This document shows, one piece after another, positions 1 through 9,281 of a DNA stretch of 64,000 nt. Each line of letters begins with the position of its first letter. The first letter of the stretch is position 1. Below the pieces are notes generated by a model, which saw nothing but the letters and a program-made list of their open reading frames with translations, was not told the DNA's origin and did no database searches. The stretch spans positions 248,001-312,000 of the forward strand of contig NZ_JARHTQ010000007.1 in NCBI RefSeq assembly GCF_029223525.1. The letters run 5' to 3'. This stretch comes from Streptantibioticus ferralitis. Its GTDB lineage: Bacteria; Actinomycetota; Actinomycetes; Streptomycetales; Streptomycetaceae. The position numbers and the translations under genes were made by a program.

Positions 1-1045
1 ACGCCAGGTACTGCAGCAGTGCCTGCGCACCCGCGTTGTCCTTGAGCGCCACCGCCACGTCGCCGCCGGAGACCAGCGGTGCCTTCCCGCCGTCGACAGC
101 CGGGAACGGGAAGAACTTGGCGTCCGTGCCGAGCTTCGCCTTGGTGTCGCTGGCGATGTTGGTGGCCACGAAGTCGCCCTCGTAGACCATGGCGGCCTTC
201 GGCGGGTTGGCGAAGGTCTGGTCGACAGAGGTCGGGAACTCGGTCTGCAGCGCGCCGCGATTGCCGCCCGCGATCAGCGAGGACTTGCCGAACAACTGGC
301 CGAGAGTGGTCAGTGCCTTGGCGACCGAGGGGTCGGTCCACTTGTTCTGGTGCTTGGTCAGCTTGTCGTAGAGGTCGGGCCCGGCCTGGCTGAGATAGAT
401 GTTCTCGAACCAGTCGGTGAGGGTCCAGCCGTCGGCCCCGCCGACGGAGACCGGCGTCGTACCGGAGTCCGAGATGGTCTGCGCGTCTTTGAGGAACTCG
501 GCCCAGGTGGTGGGTGGTTGGGCGATCCCGGCCGTCTGGAAGGCGCTGGTGTTGTACCAGACCGTGGACTTGTTGGCGGCCTTGAAGTAGACGCCGTACT
601 GCTTGCCGCCGGACGCGCCGAGGTTCTTCCAGCCGGAGCTGTAGTTACTGGAAAGCTCCTTGTCGACGGCCGAGTTGACCGGCTTGAGCCAGCCCGCCTT
701 GGCGAACTGCGCCAATACGCCCGGCTGCGGCAGGAACGCCACATCAGGGGCCGCGCCGCCCTGGATCTTGGTGCCCAGGAAGGTCGAGACATCGTCACCG
801 GTGGGTACGAAGCTGGTCTGCGCCCCGGTCAACTTGTCGAACTGCTGGATCACCTTGAGGAAGTTCTGCTGCTCCGGGCCGGTCCACACCGCCGCGACCT
901 GCAGATGCTGCCCGTGCAGATCGGGCAGCTTCACCCCTGACGAGGTGGCGCCACCCGCGGCGGTGGAGGACCCGCCGCCACCGCATGCGGTCGATGCCAT
1001 CGCCAGGGCGACCGTTGTGATGCCGATTGCCAGTCTGCGGTTCAT
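1..1045 (-). CDS. Sugar ABC transporter solute-binding lipoprotein, 3' end cut by window edge
   Basis: I translated the minus strand directly from an ATG at 1045, which has a strong AGGAGG ribosome site in front of it. The frame stays open for 348 codons to the window edge. The N-terminus is a lipoprotein signal with Arg-Arg, a short hydrophobic stretch and a Cys at residue 21 followed by a Gly/Ser-rich linker. The body reads like a family 1 extracellular solute-binding protein, with typical blocks such as APDVAFLPQPG and TTWAEFL. It would deliver a sugar to an ABC permease; the permease genes are presumably off the left edge. It lies 63 bp downstream of the alpha-glucosidase gene on the same strand, which suggests oligosaccharide uptake and hydrolysis together. 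The substrate cannot be named from sequence. Confidence 0.88.
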   Translation of the reverse strand, partial: MNRRLAIGITTVALAMASTACGGGGSSTAAGGATSSGVKLPDLHGQHLQVAAVWTGPEQQNFLKVIQQFDKLTGAQTSFVPTGDDVSTFLGTKIQGGAAPDVAFLPQPGVLAQFAKAGWLKPVNSAVDKELSSNYSSGWKNLGASGGKQYGVYFKAANKSTVWYNTSAFQTAGIAQPPTTWAEFLKDAQTISDSGTTPVSVGGADGWTLTDWFENIYLSQAGPDLYDKLTKHQNKWTDPSVAKALTTLGQLFGKSSLIAGGNRGALQTEFPTSVDQTFANPPKAAMVYEGDFVATNIASDTKAKLGTDAKFFPFPAVDGGKAPLVSGGDVAVALKDNAGAQALLQYLA

Positions 1046-1108
1046 GGTGTTCCTCCTGGTTGAGTGAGTGCTGTCAGTTGTGTGGCGAGTGGGTAGGGCG
1101 TTCGCGGA

Positions 1109-2839
1109 TCAGGCCGTGAGGTGGTCGCAGACCCACCAGGCCGCCGTGTTCCCGGGCAGTACGCCTGGTGGGCAGGCCCGGCTGGCGAGCAGTGGGATGC
1201 CGTCGACGGGTGCGGCCACCGGCAGGTCGCCGAAGTTCACGGCGCACACCAGGCCCTCCCCGCGGACGAAGGCCAGGACCTGCGGCGGCGAGTCCAGCCA
1301 GCGCACCGCGCCCGCTCCGAGTTGCGGCAGGCTGCGGCGCAGATGGATTGCGTCGCGGTACAGGTGCCAGAAGGACCCGGTGTCGGCCAGCGCCCGCTCC
1401 GTGGTGTGGTTGGCGAACCATTCCGGTTGCGGAAGCCACGGCTGCACCGGCGCGTCGCCCGGGGTGAAGCCGAACGGTGACGCCTGGCCGGACCACGGCA
1501 GCGGGATCCGGCAGCCGTCGCGGACCTTCAGCCGGCTGCCGGTCCGCCGGAAGATCGGGTCGGTGAGCACCTCGTCGGGCAGGTCCACGACCTCGGGAAG
1601 GCCGAGTTCCTCGCCCTGGTAGACGTAGGCGGCGCCGGGCAGCGCGAGCATCAGCAGCGCCGCGGCCCGCGCTCGGGCGCCGCCGGGATCGGGCAGATCG
1701 CTCCCGTCAGCGGGGGTGGGCGCGGCGTAACGGGTTACGGCCCTGATCTGGTCGTGGTTGTTGAGCACCCAGGTGATCGTCGAACCGGTCCCGGCGATGT
1801 CTTGCAGCGCCTCGGCGATGACGCGCTGGAAGACCTCCGCGTCCCAGGGCGCGGTCAACAGGTGGAAGAAGAAGGCCTGGTGGAGTTCGTCGGGCCGTAC
1901 GTACCGGGCCTGATCGGCAGGGGTCGGCACCGACACCTCGCCCACCAGGAGGCGGTCGCATCCGTCCAGCGCCGTGTACTCCTCGCAGATCGCGCGCCAT
2001 TCGCGCCACACCTGGTGCACCTCGGGCTGGTTCCACGCCAGGGGGTTGACCGAGTCCCGGGTTCGTTCGTCGGCTTCGGGGTCGGCGGAGTCCGGCAGTT
2101 CGGGGTGCTTGAACAGGCCCGCGGCCACGTCGATGCGGAATCCGTCGATGCCGCGGTCCAGCCAGAAGCGCAGCACCTGCTCGAAGTGGCGGCGCACCGC
2201 GGGATGGCGCCAGTTCCAGTCGGGCTGCTCGGGGGTGAAGAGATGTAGGTACCACTCGCCCGGGGTGCCATCGGATTCGACGATCCGAGTCCACGCCGGA
2301 CCGCCGAACATCGCCCGCCAGTTGTTGGGCGGCAGTTCGCCGTGCGCGCCGCGCCCCGGGGCGAAGTGGAAGCGGGAGCGCGCGGCGCTGCCGGGGCCGT
2401 CGGCGAGCGCCTGGCGGAACCAGGGGTGCTCGCTCGAGCAGTGGTTGGGGACGATGTCGACCAGGCACTTGAGACCCAGCCGGTGCGCATCGCGCACCAG
2501 TCGGTCGAAGGCCGCGAGGTCGCCGTAGAGCGGGTCCACATCGCAGTAGTCGGCGACGTCGTACCCGTGGTCGTGCTGCGGCGACGGATAGAACGGGGTG
2601 AGCCAGATGCCGTCCACCCCGAGTCGCTTGAGGTACGGCAGTCCGGCGCTGACTCCCGCGAGGTCGCCGATGCCGTCACCGGTGCTGTCCAGGAAGCTGC
2701 GGACATAGACCTGGTAGATCAGCGCGTCCCGCCACCACTGGCGGGGCACGCCCGGGGCGTTCCCCGCTCTCGGCCCCGGCACCGGTGCCGTGCGCACCGT
2801 GCTTCCCGCCGAGTCGTCGTACACCGGAGCGCCGATCAT
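1109..2839 (-). CDS. GH13 alpha-glucosidase / oligo-1,6-glucosidase-like enzyme
   Basis: This 576-residue protein belongs to glycoside hydrolase family 13. It shows the four conserved regions: DIVPNH near residue 128, GFRID with the nucleophile Asp near 237, LVGEV with the acid/base Glu near 301, and NNHD with the transition-state Asp near 363. It has no signal peptide, so it probably hydrolyses imported alpha-glucosides in the cytoplasm. The length fits alpha-glucosidases. The ribosome site before ATG 2839 is weak, so a somewhat later start is possible. It sits between two solute-binding lipoproteins on the same strand, consistent with an alpha-glucoside utilisation locus. Substrate choice among maltose, isomaltose and trehalose is not decidable here. 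Confidence 0.9.
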   Translation of the reverse strand: MIGAPVYDDSAGSTVRTAPVPGPRAGNAPGVPRQWWRDALIYQVYVRSFLDSTGDGIGDLAGVSAGLPYLKRLGVDGIWLTPFYPSPQHDHGYDVADYCDVDPLYGDLAAFDRLVRDAHRLGLKCLVDIVPNHCSSEHPWFRQALADGPGSAARSRFHFAPGRGAHGELPPNNWRAMFGGPAWTRIVESDGTPGEWYLHLFTPEQPDWNWRHPAVRRHFEQVLRFWLDRGIDGFRIDVAAGLFKHPELPDSADPEADERTRDSVNPLAWNQPEVHQVWREWRAICEEYTALDGCDRLLVGEVSVPTPADQARYVRPDELHQAFFFHLLTAPWDAEVFQRVIAEALQDIAGTGSTITWVLNNHDQIRAVTRYAAPTPADGSDLPDPGGARARAAALLMLALPGAAYVYQGEELGLPEVVDLPDEVLTDPIFRRTGSRLKVRDGCRIPLPWSGQASPFGFTPGDAPVQPWLPQPEWFANHTTERALADTGSFWHLYRDAIHLRRSLPQLGAGAVRWLDSPPQVLAFVRGEGLVCAVNFGDLPVAAPVDGIPLLASRACPPGVLPGNTAAWWVCDHLTA

Positions 2840-3020
2840 CCGTCACCGTCCTGGTCAGGCGTGTGACCCGCACACGCGAATAGCTCTGTTGTTCGATCGC
2901 CGACGCGGGCCACGGCCGGTTCGGCTGGCTGGCGTGTCGGTGGGGTCTGCCCGCGGTGCGGCGTACGGTGCCGGAACCTCGGGGCCTTGCTGACGCCCCG
3001 GGGCGAGGTGCATGCATGTT

Positions 3021-3131
3021 ATGTATAGCCGTCGAGTATGTGTCAACGGTGAGAACAGATATTTCCGCGCCGGGGTGATGTCCCTGCTCACGCGCTCGCC
3101 GGCTCGGATGCATGACGGGCATGTGTCAACG
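3021..3131 (-). promoter_or_regulatory. Putative regulatory region upstream of the alpha-glucosidase with a duplicated element
   Basis: The 401-bp gap 2840-3240 holds no gene I can support. On the minus strand it contains two copies of a 12-base element that reads CCGTTGACACAT (plus-strand positions 3039-3050 and 3120-3131). The first copy includes a perfect -35 (TTGACA) with a TATACA-like hexamer at 3022-3027; the spacing of 13 is too short for a classic promoter. The repeats may be an operator or two overlapping promoters for the alpha-glucosidase gene. Confidence 0.35.
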
Positions 3132-3178
3132 GCGTTGCGGGAGGCCGACGCGGTACGAACCGGAAGCAGGCATGCCGA

Positions 3179-3210
3179 AGCACCGGCAGTGCCGTAGGAC
3201 TGCCGGTGCT
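3179..3210 (-). terminator. Hairpin terminator after the second solute-binding protein gene
   Basis: A perfect 12-bp inverted repeat, AGCACCGGCAGT and its complement, with an 8-base loop lies 30 bp past the stop codon at 3241. There is no clear U tract, as is common in Streptomyces terminators. It would separate the solute-binding protein gene from the alpha-glucosidase transcript. Confidence 0.65.
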
Positions 3211-3240
3211 ACCCGGAGGTGAAGGGGTGGGCCGCCGCCG

Positions 3241-4509
3241 TCAGGGACCGCGGACGATGGTGCCCAGTTCGTCCGCCAGCCGGGCCGTCGCCTCGTCCGG
3301 CGAGCGCCGCAGCGTGAGGGCGTCGTGCGCCGCCTCGGCCACCGCGAGGCTCACCTGGTCGTAGTCCGGAGTCTTGGGACGGGGCTTGGCCGACAGGATG
3401 CTCTGCCGCAGCACCGGCAGATACGGATACCGCCTGACCAGCGCCGGATCGGTGTACAGCTGCGCCCACACCGGCGGCAGCGAGCCCTGCAGCAGCACCT
3501 GGCGTTCGTTGTCCAGCCCGGTGAGGAACCGGATCAGCGCCCGCGCCGTCTTCTGGTGCCGCGAGTAGCTGCTCACGGCGAGGTTGGAGCCGCCGAGCGA
3601 ACTGGAACCCGGCCCGTCAAGACCGGGCAGCGGCACCACGCCGAACCTGCCCGCGATCGGCGAGCCCTTCGCCTCGCCCAGGTCGTACGCGTACGGCCAG
3701 TTCCGCATGAACAGGTAGCGGCCGTCCTGGAACGCCTGGCGGGACTCCTCCTCCTTGAAGGTCAACGCCTCCTGCGGGATCCAGCCCTCGCGTACCCCGC
3801 GCACCAGGAAGTCCAGTGCCTGCCGGGCCGCGGGCGAGTCGACGGCGACCTTGGTGCCCTCGCCGGACAGCAGCTGACCACCGGCGGACTGCACCGCCTC
3901 CGCGTAGTTGACGGTGAGCCCCTCGTACGGCAGGAACTGGCCGGCGTAGCCCTTGAGGCCGTAGCGAGGTGCCACCGTCCTGGCGTCCCGCTCAAGGTCC
4001 GCCCATGTCCGCGGTGGCGGCAGATGCTCGCGGTCGAGGATGTCCTTGCGGTAGTAGAGCACTCCGGCATTGGTCACATAGGGGACCGCGTAGAGCCGGT
4101 CACGGAAGGTCGCCGTGTCGACAACGGGCTTGAGGAACTTGTCGAGCGGGAACTGATGCGTGTCCAGCGGACTGATCCATCCGGCGGCGGCGAACTCCGC
4201 GGTCCAGGAGACGTCCATGTTGAGCACGTCGTACCGCTCGCTCTTCGCCTGCAGATTGCTGATCATCTGGGCACGTACGTCGTCGGCGGCCTCGGGCAGC
4301 TCGATCAACGTGGCCTTCTGCGTCGGGTGGGAGGCGTTCCACACCTGCAGTCGACCCCGCAGATAGCCGGTGAGGTCCCGCCCGGTGGCCAGCGTTACCG
4401 GACCGGTACCGTCGGCGCCGGTGCTGACCGCCGAGCTGGCGGGCGAGCCGCACCCGGAGAGCAGCAGCACCCCGGTCACCACCCAACGCGCCACCATGGA
4501 CCAGCGCAT
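3241..4509 (-). CDS. ABC transporter solute-binding lipoprotein (family 1)
   Basis: The protein has 422 residues from ATG 4509, which I chose because GGGAGGAAC lies right before it; an upstream ATG at 4527 lacks this. The N-terminus is a lipoprotein signal with lipobox LLSGC (Cys 20). The body is a family 1 sugar-binding protein with the usual blocks: PPRTWADL near the middle, then a QDGRYLFMRNWPY segment and a C-terminal helical part. It probably binds a sugar outside the membrane. No permease gene is adjacent, so it may share the transport channel of the locus at the left edge or act as an orphan receptor. It is divergent from the padR-ABC operon. Confidence 0.88.
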   Translation of the reverse strand: MRWSMVARWVVTGVLLLSGCGSPASSAVSTGADGTGPVTLATGRDLTGYLRGRLQVWNASHPTQKATLIELPEAADDVRAQMISNLQAKSERYDVLNMDVSWTAEFAAAGWISPLDTHQFPLDKFLKPVVDTATFRDRLYAVPYVTNAGVLYYRKDILDREHLPPPRTWADLERDARTVAPRYGLKGYAGQFLPYEGLTVNYAEAVQSAGGQLLSGEGTKVAVDSPAARQALDFLVRGVREGWIPQEALTFKEEESRQAFQDGRYLFMRNWPYAYDLGEAKGSPIAGRFGVVPLPGLDGPGSSSLGGSNLAVSSYSRHQKTARALIRFLTGLDNERQVLLQGSLPPVWAQLYTDPALVRRYPYLPVLRQSILSAKPRPKTPDYDQVSLAVAEAAHDALTLRRSPDEATARLADELGTIVRGP

Positions 4510-4669
4510 GTGTTCCTCCCAGCGCACCGCCTACGGTGGTGCCAGCGTTAACATGGCGGTTATATATACCCCCTATCCATGAGGGTGGCCAGGGAGTGAA
4601 CGGGGGAGCGGGCGGGTCCCGAGCCGCCCGCCCTGTGGCATTTGAGCATCCAGGGAGGAGGCGGGCCCC

Positions 4670-5176
4670 GTGCGCCTGGCGCTGCTGGCGCTTCTCGCGA
4701 AGGAACCCGCGCACGGCTACGAGCTGAAGCAGGCTCTTGAACAGACCTTCGGTGCAGCGTACCCTCAGCCGAACATCGGACAGATCTATGTCACTTTGAG
4801 TCGTCTTGAGCAGAACGGCCTGATCCAGGGACAGGACGTCAACCAGTCCAGGCGACCCAACAAGCGGGTGTACGAGATCACCGAGGCCGGCCGCGAAGCA
4901 CTCGCCGGGTGGGTCGCCGAGCCGACCGAGGGCCCGCGGGTGCGGGACGAGTTCTTCATGAAACTCGTCCTGGCTCCGGCGACCGGTGTGACGGACCGGC
5001 TCGCGCTGATCAACAAACAGCGCCGCCACTACCTCAACATCATGCGGGGTCTGTCGCGGCTCGCCGCCGCGGAGGACCGGAACAACCGCGTCGCACAACT
5101 GCTCATCGAGGGAGCCATGCTGCACCTGCAGGCCGACCTCGACTGGCTGGAGCGCTGTCAGGAGGAACTCGATTGA
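4670..5176 (+). CDS. PadR-family transcriptional regulator
   Basis: The 168-residue protein has the PadR winged helix at the N-terminus (LLAKEPAHGYELKQALE, then a recognition part with QIYVTLSRLEQNGLI) and the C-terminal alpha-helical dimer domain from about residue 90. The start is GTG 4670, nine bases after AGGGAGGAGG. Its stop overlaps the start of the ABC ATPase gene, so it is translated together with the transporter. PadR proteins of this layout usually repress their own operon, and their ligand is often the exported drug. An AT-rich near-palindrome (GGTTATATATACC) at about 4557-4569 upstream could be its operator. Confidence 0.92.
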   Translation: MRLALLALLAKEPAHGYELKQALEQTFGAAYPQPNIGQIYVTLSRLEQNGLIQGQDVNQSRRPNKRVYEITEAGREALAGWVAEPTEGPRVRDEFFMKLVLAPATGVTDRLALINKQRRHYLNIMRGLSRLAAAEDRNNRVAQLLIEGAMLHLQADLDWLERCQEELD

Positions 5177-5949
5177 GCCGCCCCGGCCCATCCCCGGCCA
5201 GCACCGCGCCCGAGCAGGCCATGCTTCAGGTCAAGGACCTGGTCAAGGCATACCGTGCCGACGGCGCCACCTCATGGGCGGTGCGCCATGTCGATCTGCG
5301 CGTCGACCGGGGCGAGTTCGTCGCGATCATGGGCCCGTCAGGTGCCGGCAAGTCGACCCTGCTCCACCTGCTCGGCGGCCTTGACCGCCCTGACAGCGGC
5401 CAGATATGGCTGGACGGCCGACGAGTCGACGACCTCCCGGAGTCCCGCTGGGCCGTGCTGCGCAGGCGGTCGATCGGGTTCGTCTTCCAGTTCTCCAACC
5501 TCGTCTCCAACATGACCGCGGCCGACAACGTGGAACTGCCCGCCCTGTTGGCCGGGACACCGCCGCGGCAGGCCCGGGAGCGCCGGGAGGAACTGCTCAC
5601 CGAACTCGGACTGGAGCACAAGGCCCGCAGCACACCCGCCGCACTGTCCGGCGGCGAGCAGCAACGCGTGGCCCTTGCCCGGGCGTTGATCAACGAACCG
5701 AGCCTGCTGCTCGCCGACGAACCCACCGGCAGTCTCGACAGCCGCAACACCCGCGACGTGCTGCGCCTGCTGTCCCGCTGCCACGAGCGCGGTCAGACGA
5801 TCCTGCTCGTCACCCATGACGCCCGGGTCGCCAGCACGGCCGATCGCGTCATCAGCCTGTTCGACGGCGAGATAGCCGACGACTCGGCGGTCTCCCTGCC
5901 CGCGAACGGCGGCGGCACGGTCGCCGACGTAGTGCAGTTGAAGGGCTGA
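5173..5949 (+). CDS. ABC transporter ATP-binding protein, MacB/LolD type
   Basis: This ATPase has Walker [10 protein letters not shown], the signature [15 protein letters not shown] and Walker [13 protein letters not shown] followed by the H-loop THD. I take TTG 5173 as the start: AGGAGGA stands seven bases before it and it forms a TTGA overlap with the padR stop. ATG 5221 is an alternative with no good ribosome site. The product has 258 residues, or 242 from ATG 5221. The class works with FtsX-type permeases. The substrate could be a lipophilic compound or peptide, but the sequence does not say. Confidence 0.92.
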   Translation: MSRPGPSPASTAPEQAMLQVKDLVKAYRADGATSWAVRHVDLRVDRGEFVAIMGPSGAGKSTLLHLLGGLDRPDSGQIWLDGRRVDDLPESRWAVLRRRSIGFVFQFSNLVSNMTAADNVELPALLAGTPPRQARERREELLTELGLEHKARSTPAALSGGEQQRVALARALINEPSLLLADEPTGSLDSRNTRDVLRLLSRCHERGQTILLVTHDARVASTADRVISLFDGEIADDSAVSLPANGGGTVADVVQLKG

Positions 5950-5952
5950 GCG

Positions 5953-8256
5953 ATGCGCGCGGTCCTTCGCTGGGAGTTCGCCGATCTGCGTGCCCATCGC
6001 GGCCAGGCCGCACTGATGGTCCTGGTCACCGCCGTCATCACGGTGTCCCTGATCCTCGCCAACGCCCTACTGCAGAACGCCGGAAACCCCTGGCAACGGA
6101 CCTTCGGGCAGTCCAACGGCGCCCACCTGTGGCTGCATGTGCGCCCCGGCGTGGACACCGCACCGCTCGCCCGGCTGGACGGCGTCGCGGCGGTCGCGGG
6201 CCCGTACCGGACCGCCCCCTCGACCCTGGTCCGCAGCGCGGAGAAGGTCCCGTTGGAGCTACGGGCCGTGGGTCCGGCGCTGCCGAAGGTCTCCCGCCCG
6301 TTGATGCGTTCCGGGCGCTGGCTGGACCCGTCGGTGTCCAACGGAGTCGTACTGGAGAGCTCGTTCGCCCGCTCGATGTGGGCGGCCGCCGGAGACTCCG
6401 TCACGGTCCGAGGCCTCGACGGCGCCACCCACACCATGCGGGTGCTCGGCGTCGCCGACACCGCCGACCAGGGCGCCTACCCGAACTGGACGCCCGGCCT
6501 CGGCTGGGTGCTGCCGAGCACCCTGGGCCGGATCGAGCCTGACCCCAGCCACACCGCGCAGACCGTCGGACTGCGCCTGCGCGACCCCGCGACCACCGAC
6601 TTCACCGCTCAGCAGGCTGTCACCGCACTCGGCAGCGACCAGGTGACCATGGTGTCCACCTGGCAGCAGGTACGCAGCTCCATGAACCTCGACAACCGGC
6701 TGCTGGGGCTGCTGCTCGCGGTGTTCGGACTGGTGGCGCTGCTGGCGGCCGCGCTGGCGGTCGCCGGTGCGGCGGGCAGCCGGGTACTGGCACAGGTCCG
6801 GGACATCGCCATGCTCAAGGCGGTGGGATTCACCCCGGCCCAGCTCGTCCGCATGTTCCTCTACGAGCACAGCGCGCTTGCCGTGGTCGGCATCGTCCTG
6901 GGAACGGCGGCGGCCAGCGGGATCGGGCCGCTGCTGCCCAGCCCGCTCGGCGAGGCCATGACCTTCTGGCAGGCCCAGCCCGACCATCTCGGCGCTCTGC
7001 TGGCCACCGGCGTCGGCGCGGTGCTGACCATCGCCCTGGCCACCGCGCTACCGGCCTGGCGGGCCGGACGGGTACCGGCGGTACCCACCGTACGGGCCGA
7101 CCGCCCGGTACGCCGGATGTCACTGCTGGCCCGGCTCGCACTGCTGCTGCGGCTGCCCCCGGCCCTGGTCCTCGGCGCACGGGACGCCTTCTACCGTCCG
7201 CTGCGCGCCGGACTCACCATCGCACGGCTGGCCATCCCGATGCTCATGATCACTGTGGCGCTGGGGAGTTGGGCCACGCTGGACGGCTTCCGGGACCACC
7301 CCGAACGGGTGGGACTCGCGGCCACGCTCACCGCCAAGCCCAGTGGCATCGACGCGGCGTCCGCCAGCCGTCTGCTGAGTCGGCAAGCAGGTGTGGCCGC
7401 CGCCTATCCCGGGGTCGAACTCCAGGCGCTGGTGCCCGGGCAGACCACGACGATCACCGTCCGCGGCCTGGGCACCGTCGCACGGCCCTACCCCTTCGCC
7501 TTGGCCGAAGGCCGCGGAATCCAGGACACCGACGAGGCGGTGGCGGGGCAGGGCGCACTCGACCAGATGCATGTCAAGGTCGGCCAGTGGGTGCGCGTGA
7601 TGACCGGCGGGACCCCGCGCATCCTGCACATCGTCGGGCGCAGCATCGAGCCCGACCACAACGGCGAAATGCTCTCCGTGGGAATGGAAGCCCTCGAAGG
7701 TCCGGTCGGCCTGCCCCAACCCCAGTACTACGCCCTGGTGTTGCGGCCCGGGGCGAGCCCGAGCGGGGTGCGGGCCGGTCTTCTCGCCGCCTCGCACAAC
7801 CAACTCGACGTCCAGCTGACCACCAATCCGGCGGACCAACTGGGCGCGGTCCGTGGGGTGGTCATCGGGCTCGTCGTGGTGCTGGCACTGATCGGACTGG
7901 CCGAACTCGTCACGGCCACCGGTTCCGGGCTGCGCGACCACATCCGCGACCTGGCTGTGCTGCGCGCCATGGGTCTGACGCCGAGGCAGGTGACGGCGGT
8001 CATCGTCACCAGCACCAGCCTGCTGACCACGGTGGCGGTGCTCGCCGGGACCGCCGTCGGTGTCCTGGTCTCGGACCGACTGATCAATCTGCAGGGACAC
8101 GCGAGCGGTGTCGGTGCGGGCATCGCCCAGATGCCTCCGCTCGGAACGCTGCTGCTGGCCGGAACCATCGCGGTCGTCGTGGCTGCCTGCGTCTCCGTCG
8201 TCCCCGCCGCCAGGGCCACCCGTGCTCGGGTGACGACGGCACTGAGCCAGTTCTGA
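5953..8256 (+). CDS. FtsX-family ABC transporter permease
   Basis: A 767-residue membrane protein with two FtsX domains, each with three to four membrane segments. The first is at about residues 250-375 and the second at about 630-760. Each contains the coupling-helix pattern, VRDIAMLKAVGFTPAQL in the first and IRDLAVLRAMGLTPRQV in the second. A hydrophobic segment near residue 20 and large extracellular parts match the long single-gene permeases that pair with MacB-like ATPases. The gene starts 3 bp after the ATPase stop, so padR, ATPase and permease form one operon. Confidence 0.92.
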   Translation: MRAVLRWEFADLRAHRGQAALMVLVTAVITVSLILANALLQNAGNPWQRTFGQSNGAHLWLHVRPGVDTAPLARLDGVAAVAGPYRTAPSTLVRSAEKVPLELRAVGPALPKVSRPLMRSGRWLDPSVSNGVVLESSFARSMWAAAGDSVTVRGLDGATHTMRVLGVADTADQGAYPNWTPGLGWVLPSTLGRIEPDPSHTAQTVGLRLRDPATTDFTAQQAVTALGSDQVTMVSTWQQVRSSMNLDNRLLGLLLAVFGLVALLAAALAVAGAAGSRVLAQVRDIAMLKAVGFTPAQLVRMFLYEHSALAVVGIVLGTAAASGIGPLLPSPLGEAMTFWQAQPDHLGALLATGVGAVLTIALATALPAWRAGRVPAVPTVRADRPVRRMSLLARLALLLRLPPALVLGARDAFYRPLRAGLTIARLAIPMLMITVALGSWATLDGFRDHPERVGLAATLTAKPSGIDAASASRLLSRQAGVAAAYPGVELQALVPGQTTTITVRGLGTVARPYPFALAEGRGIQDTDEAVAGQGALDQMHVKVGQWVRVMTGGTPRILHIVGRSIEPDHNGEMLSVGMEALEGPVGLPQPQYYALVLRPGASPSGVRAGLLAASHNQLDVQLTTNPADQLGAVRGVVIGLVVVLALIGLAELVTATGSGLRDHIRDLAVLRAMGLTPRQVTAVIVTSTSLLTTVAVLAGTAVGVLVSDRLINLQGHASGVGAGIAQMPPLGTLLLAGTIAVVVAACVSVVPAARATRARVTTALSQF

Positions 8257-8257
8257 C

Positions 8258-8275
8258 CCGCCGACGTCCCGGCGG
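8258..8275 (+). terminator. Short GC hairpin after the FtsX permease gene
   Basis: CCGCCG, a 6-base loop and CGGCGG lie immediately after the stop codon at 8256. It is a short stem with no U tract; I list it as a weak terminator candidate for the padR operon. Confidence 0.35.
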
Positions 8276-8487
8276 CTGCGCTCGTCCCGTATGGCGGTGC
8301 TTCCGGGCGCCGCTGAGTGAACGCCGTCCCGCCGTTCCGTGATGCGGTCGACCGAGGTCGTCCCAGGTCGTAGGCCTTCCTGCCGGTGATCGTCTGGGGA
8401 ACCGGCGCTAGTCATCGCCGAGCGGTGGGCGCATGGCTCCCTTGTGAAACGACGGCGTGCAGCGCGGCACCTCAGTAGGGTCTGGCC

Positions 8488-8922
8488 ATGGCATATACCT
8501 TCCAGGTGACGGTTGACTCGGCCGACCCGCACACGCTTGCCGACTGGTGGGCCGATGCCCTCGGCTGGGAAGTGGAGCCCACTGACGATACGTTCATCCG
8601 CCGGATGATCGCCGAAGGCCATGCGAGCGAGGACGACGCCACCACCCACCACGGCGCCCTCGTATGGAAGGCAGGCGCCGCGATCCGTCATCCGGAGGGC
8701 CTGGACCGCGCGCCGCGAATCCTCTTCCAGCTTGTGCCGGAGCCCAAGACGGCAAAGAACCGTGCGCACTTGGACGTGCGCACCGGTGCCGACGACGCCC
8801 AGGCCGTGGTTGACCGGTTGATCGCCAAGGGAGCGACCTTCCTCCACCACGGCAGGCAGGGACCCCACACATGGATCACACTCGCTGATCCGGAGAACAA
8901 CGAACTCTGCGTATCGCAATGA
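8488..8922 (+). CDS. VOC-family (glyoxalase-like) protein
   Basis: The 144-residue protein has a vicinal-oxygen-chelate pattern: an N-terminal strand with TFQVTVDSADP, a central RAHLDVRT strand and a C-terminal WITLADPENNELCV block. Members act in metal-dependent isomerisation, extradiol cleavage or drug binding; the function here is unknown. The ATG has no ribosome site. A -10-like TAGGGT ends six bases before it, so the mRNA is probably leaderless. It stands alone between the padR operon and the ABC-F remnant. Confidence 0.85.
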   Translation: MAYTFQVTVDSADPHTLADWWADALGWEVEPTDDTFIRRMIAEGHASEDDATTHHGALVWKAGAAIRHPEGLDRAPRILFQLVPEPKTAKNRAHLDVRTGADDAQAVVDRLIAKGATFLHHGRQGPHTWITLADPENNELCVSQ

Positions 8923-9067
8923 CCCTTCAGGGGCACAACCGAGCGGCACCCGCAGCTCACCAAGCCAGTCATCTCCGCGTCAGCCACGGCTGTCCGCCGA
9001 GCGGGTCTGCATCGCCAGACGGTCGGGGCCGGGGCCGGGTGGTCCGGGCCGGGGGCAGGCCGGGTGG

Positions 9068-9205
9068 TCAGGCGAGGGAGACCAGTTCTCGATACCCCTC
9101 GCTCCACAAGTGCTCGTCCGCGTCCGGCAGGAGCAGGACGTGTTCGGGGCGCAGCGCGTCGATGGCGCCCTCGTCGTGGGCGACCATCACGATCGCACCG
9201 TACCG
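9068..9205 (-). pseudogene. C-terminal remnant of an ABC-F family ATPase
   Basis: Reading the minus strand into the stop at 9068 gives about 46 residues. They contain GAIVMVAHDEGAID, then an ALRPEHVLLLPDADEHLW part and a short tail. This matches the end of the second ATPase domain of ABC-F proteins (the H-loop SHD written here as AHD). Nothing upstream continues the domain, so the rest of the gene has been lost. The remainder of the 8923-9281 gap shows no gene. Confidence 0.6.
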
Positions 9206-9281
9206 GCGGGGTACGACACTCCAGCCGCCGCAAACGGGCGCGCAGTTGCGGCTCTCACCGGCCCGCCATGCGCCGGGCGTG

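Noticed and set aside
7120-8949. Minus-strand open frame of 609 codons opposite the FtsX permease and VOC genes
   Set aside because: It spans two genes and an intergenic region and has no recognisable domain.
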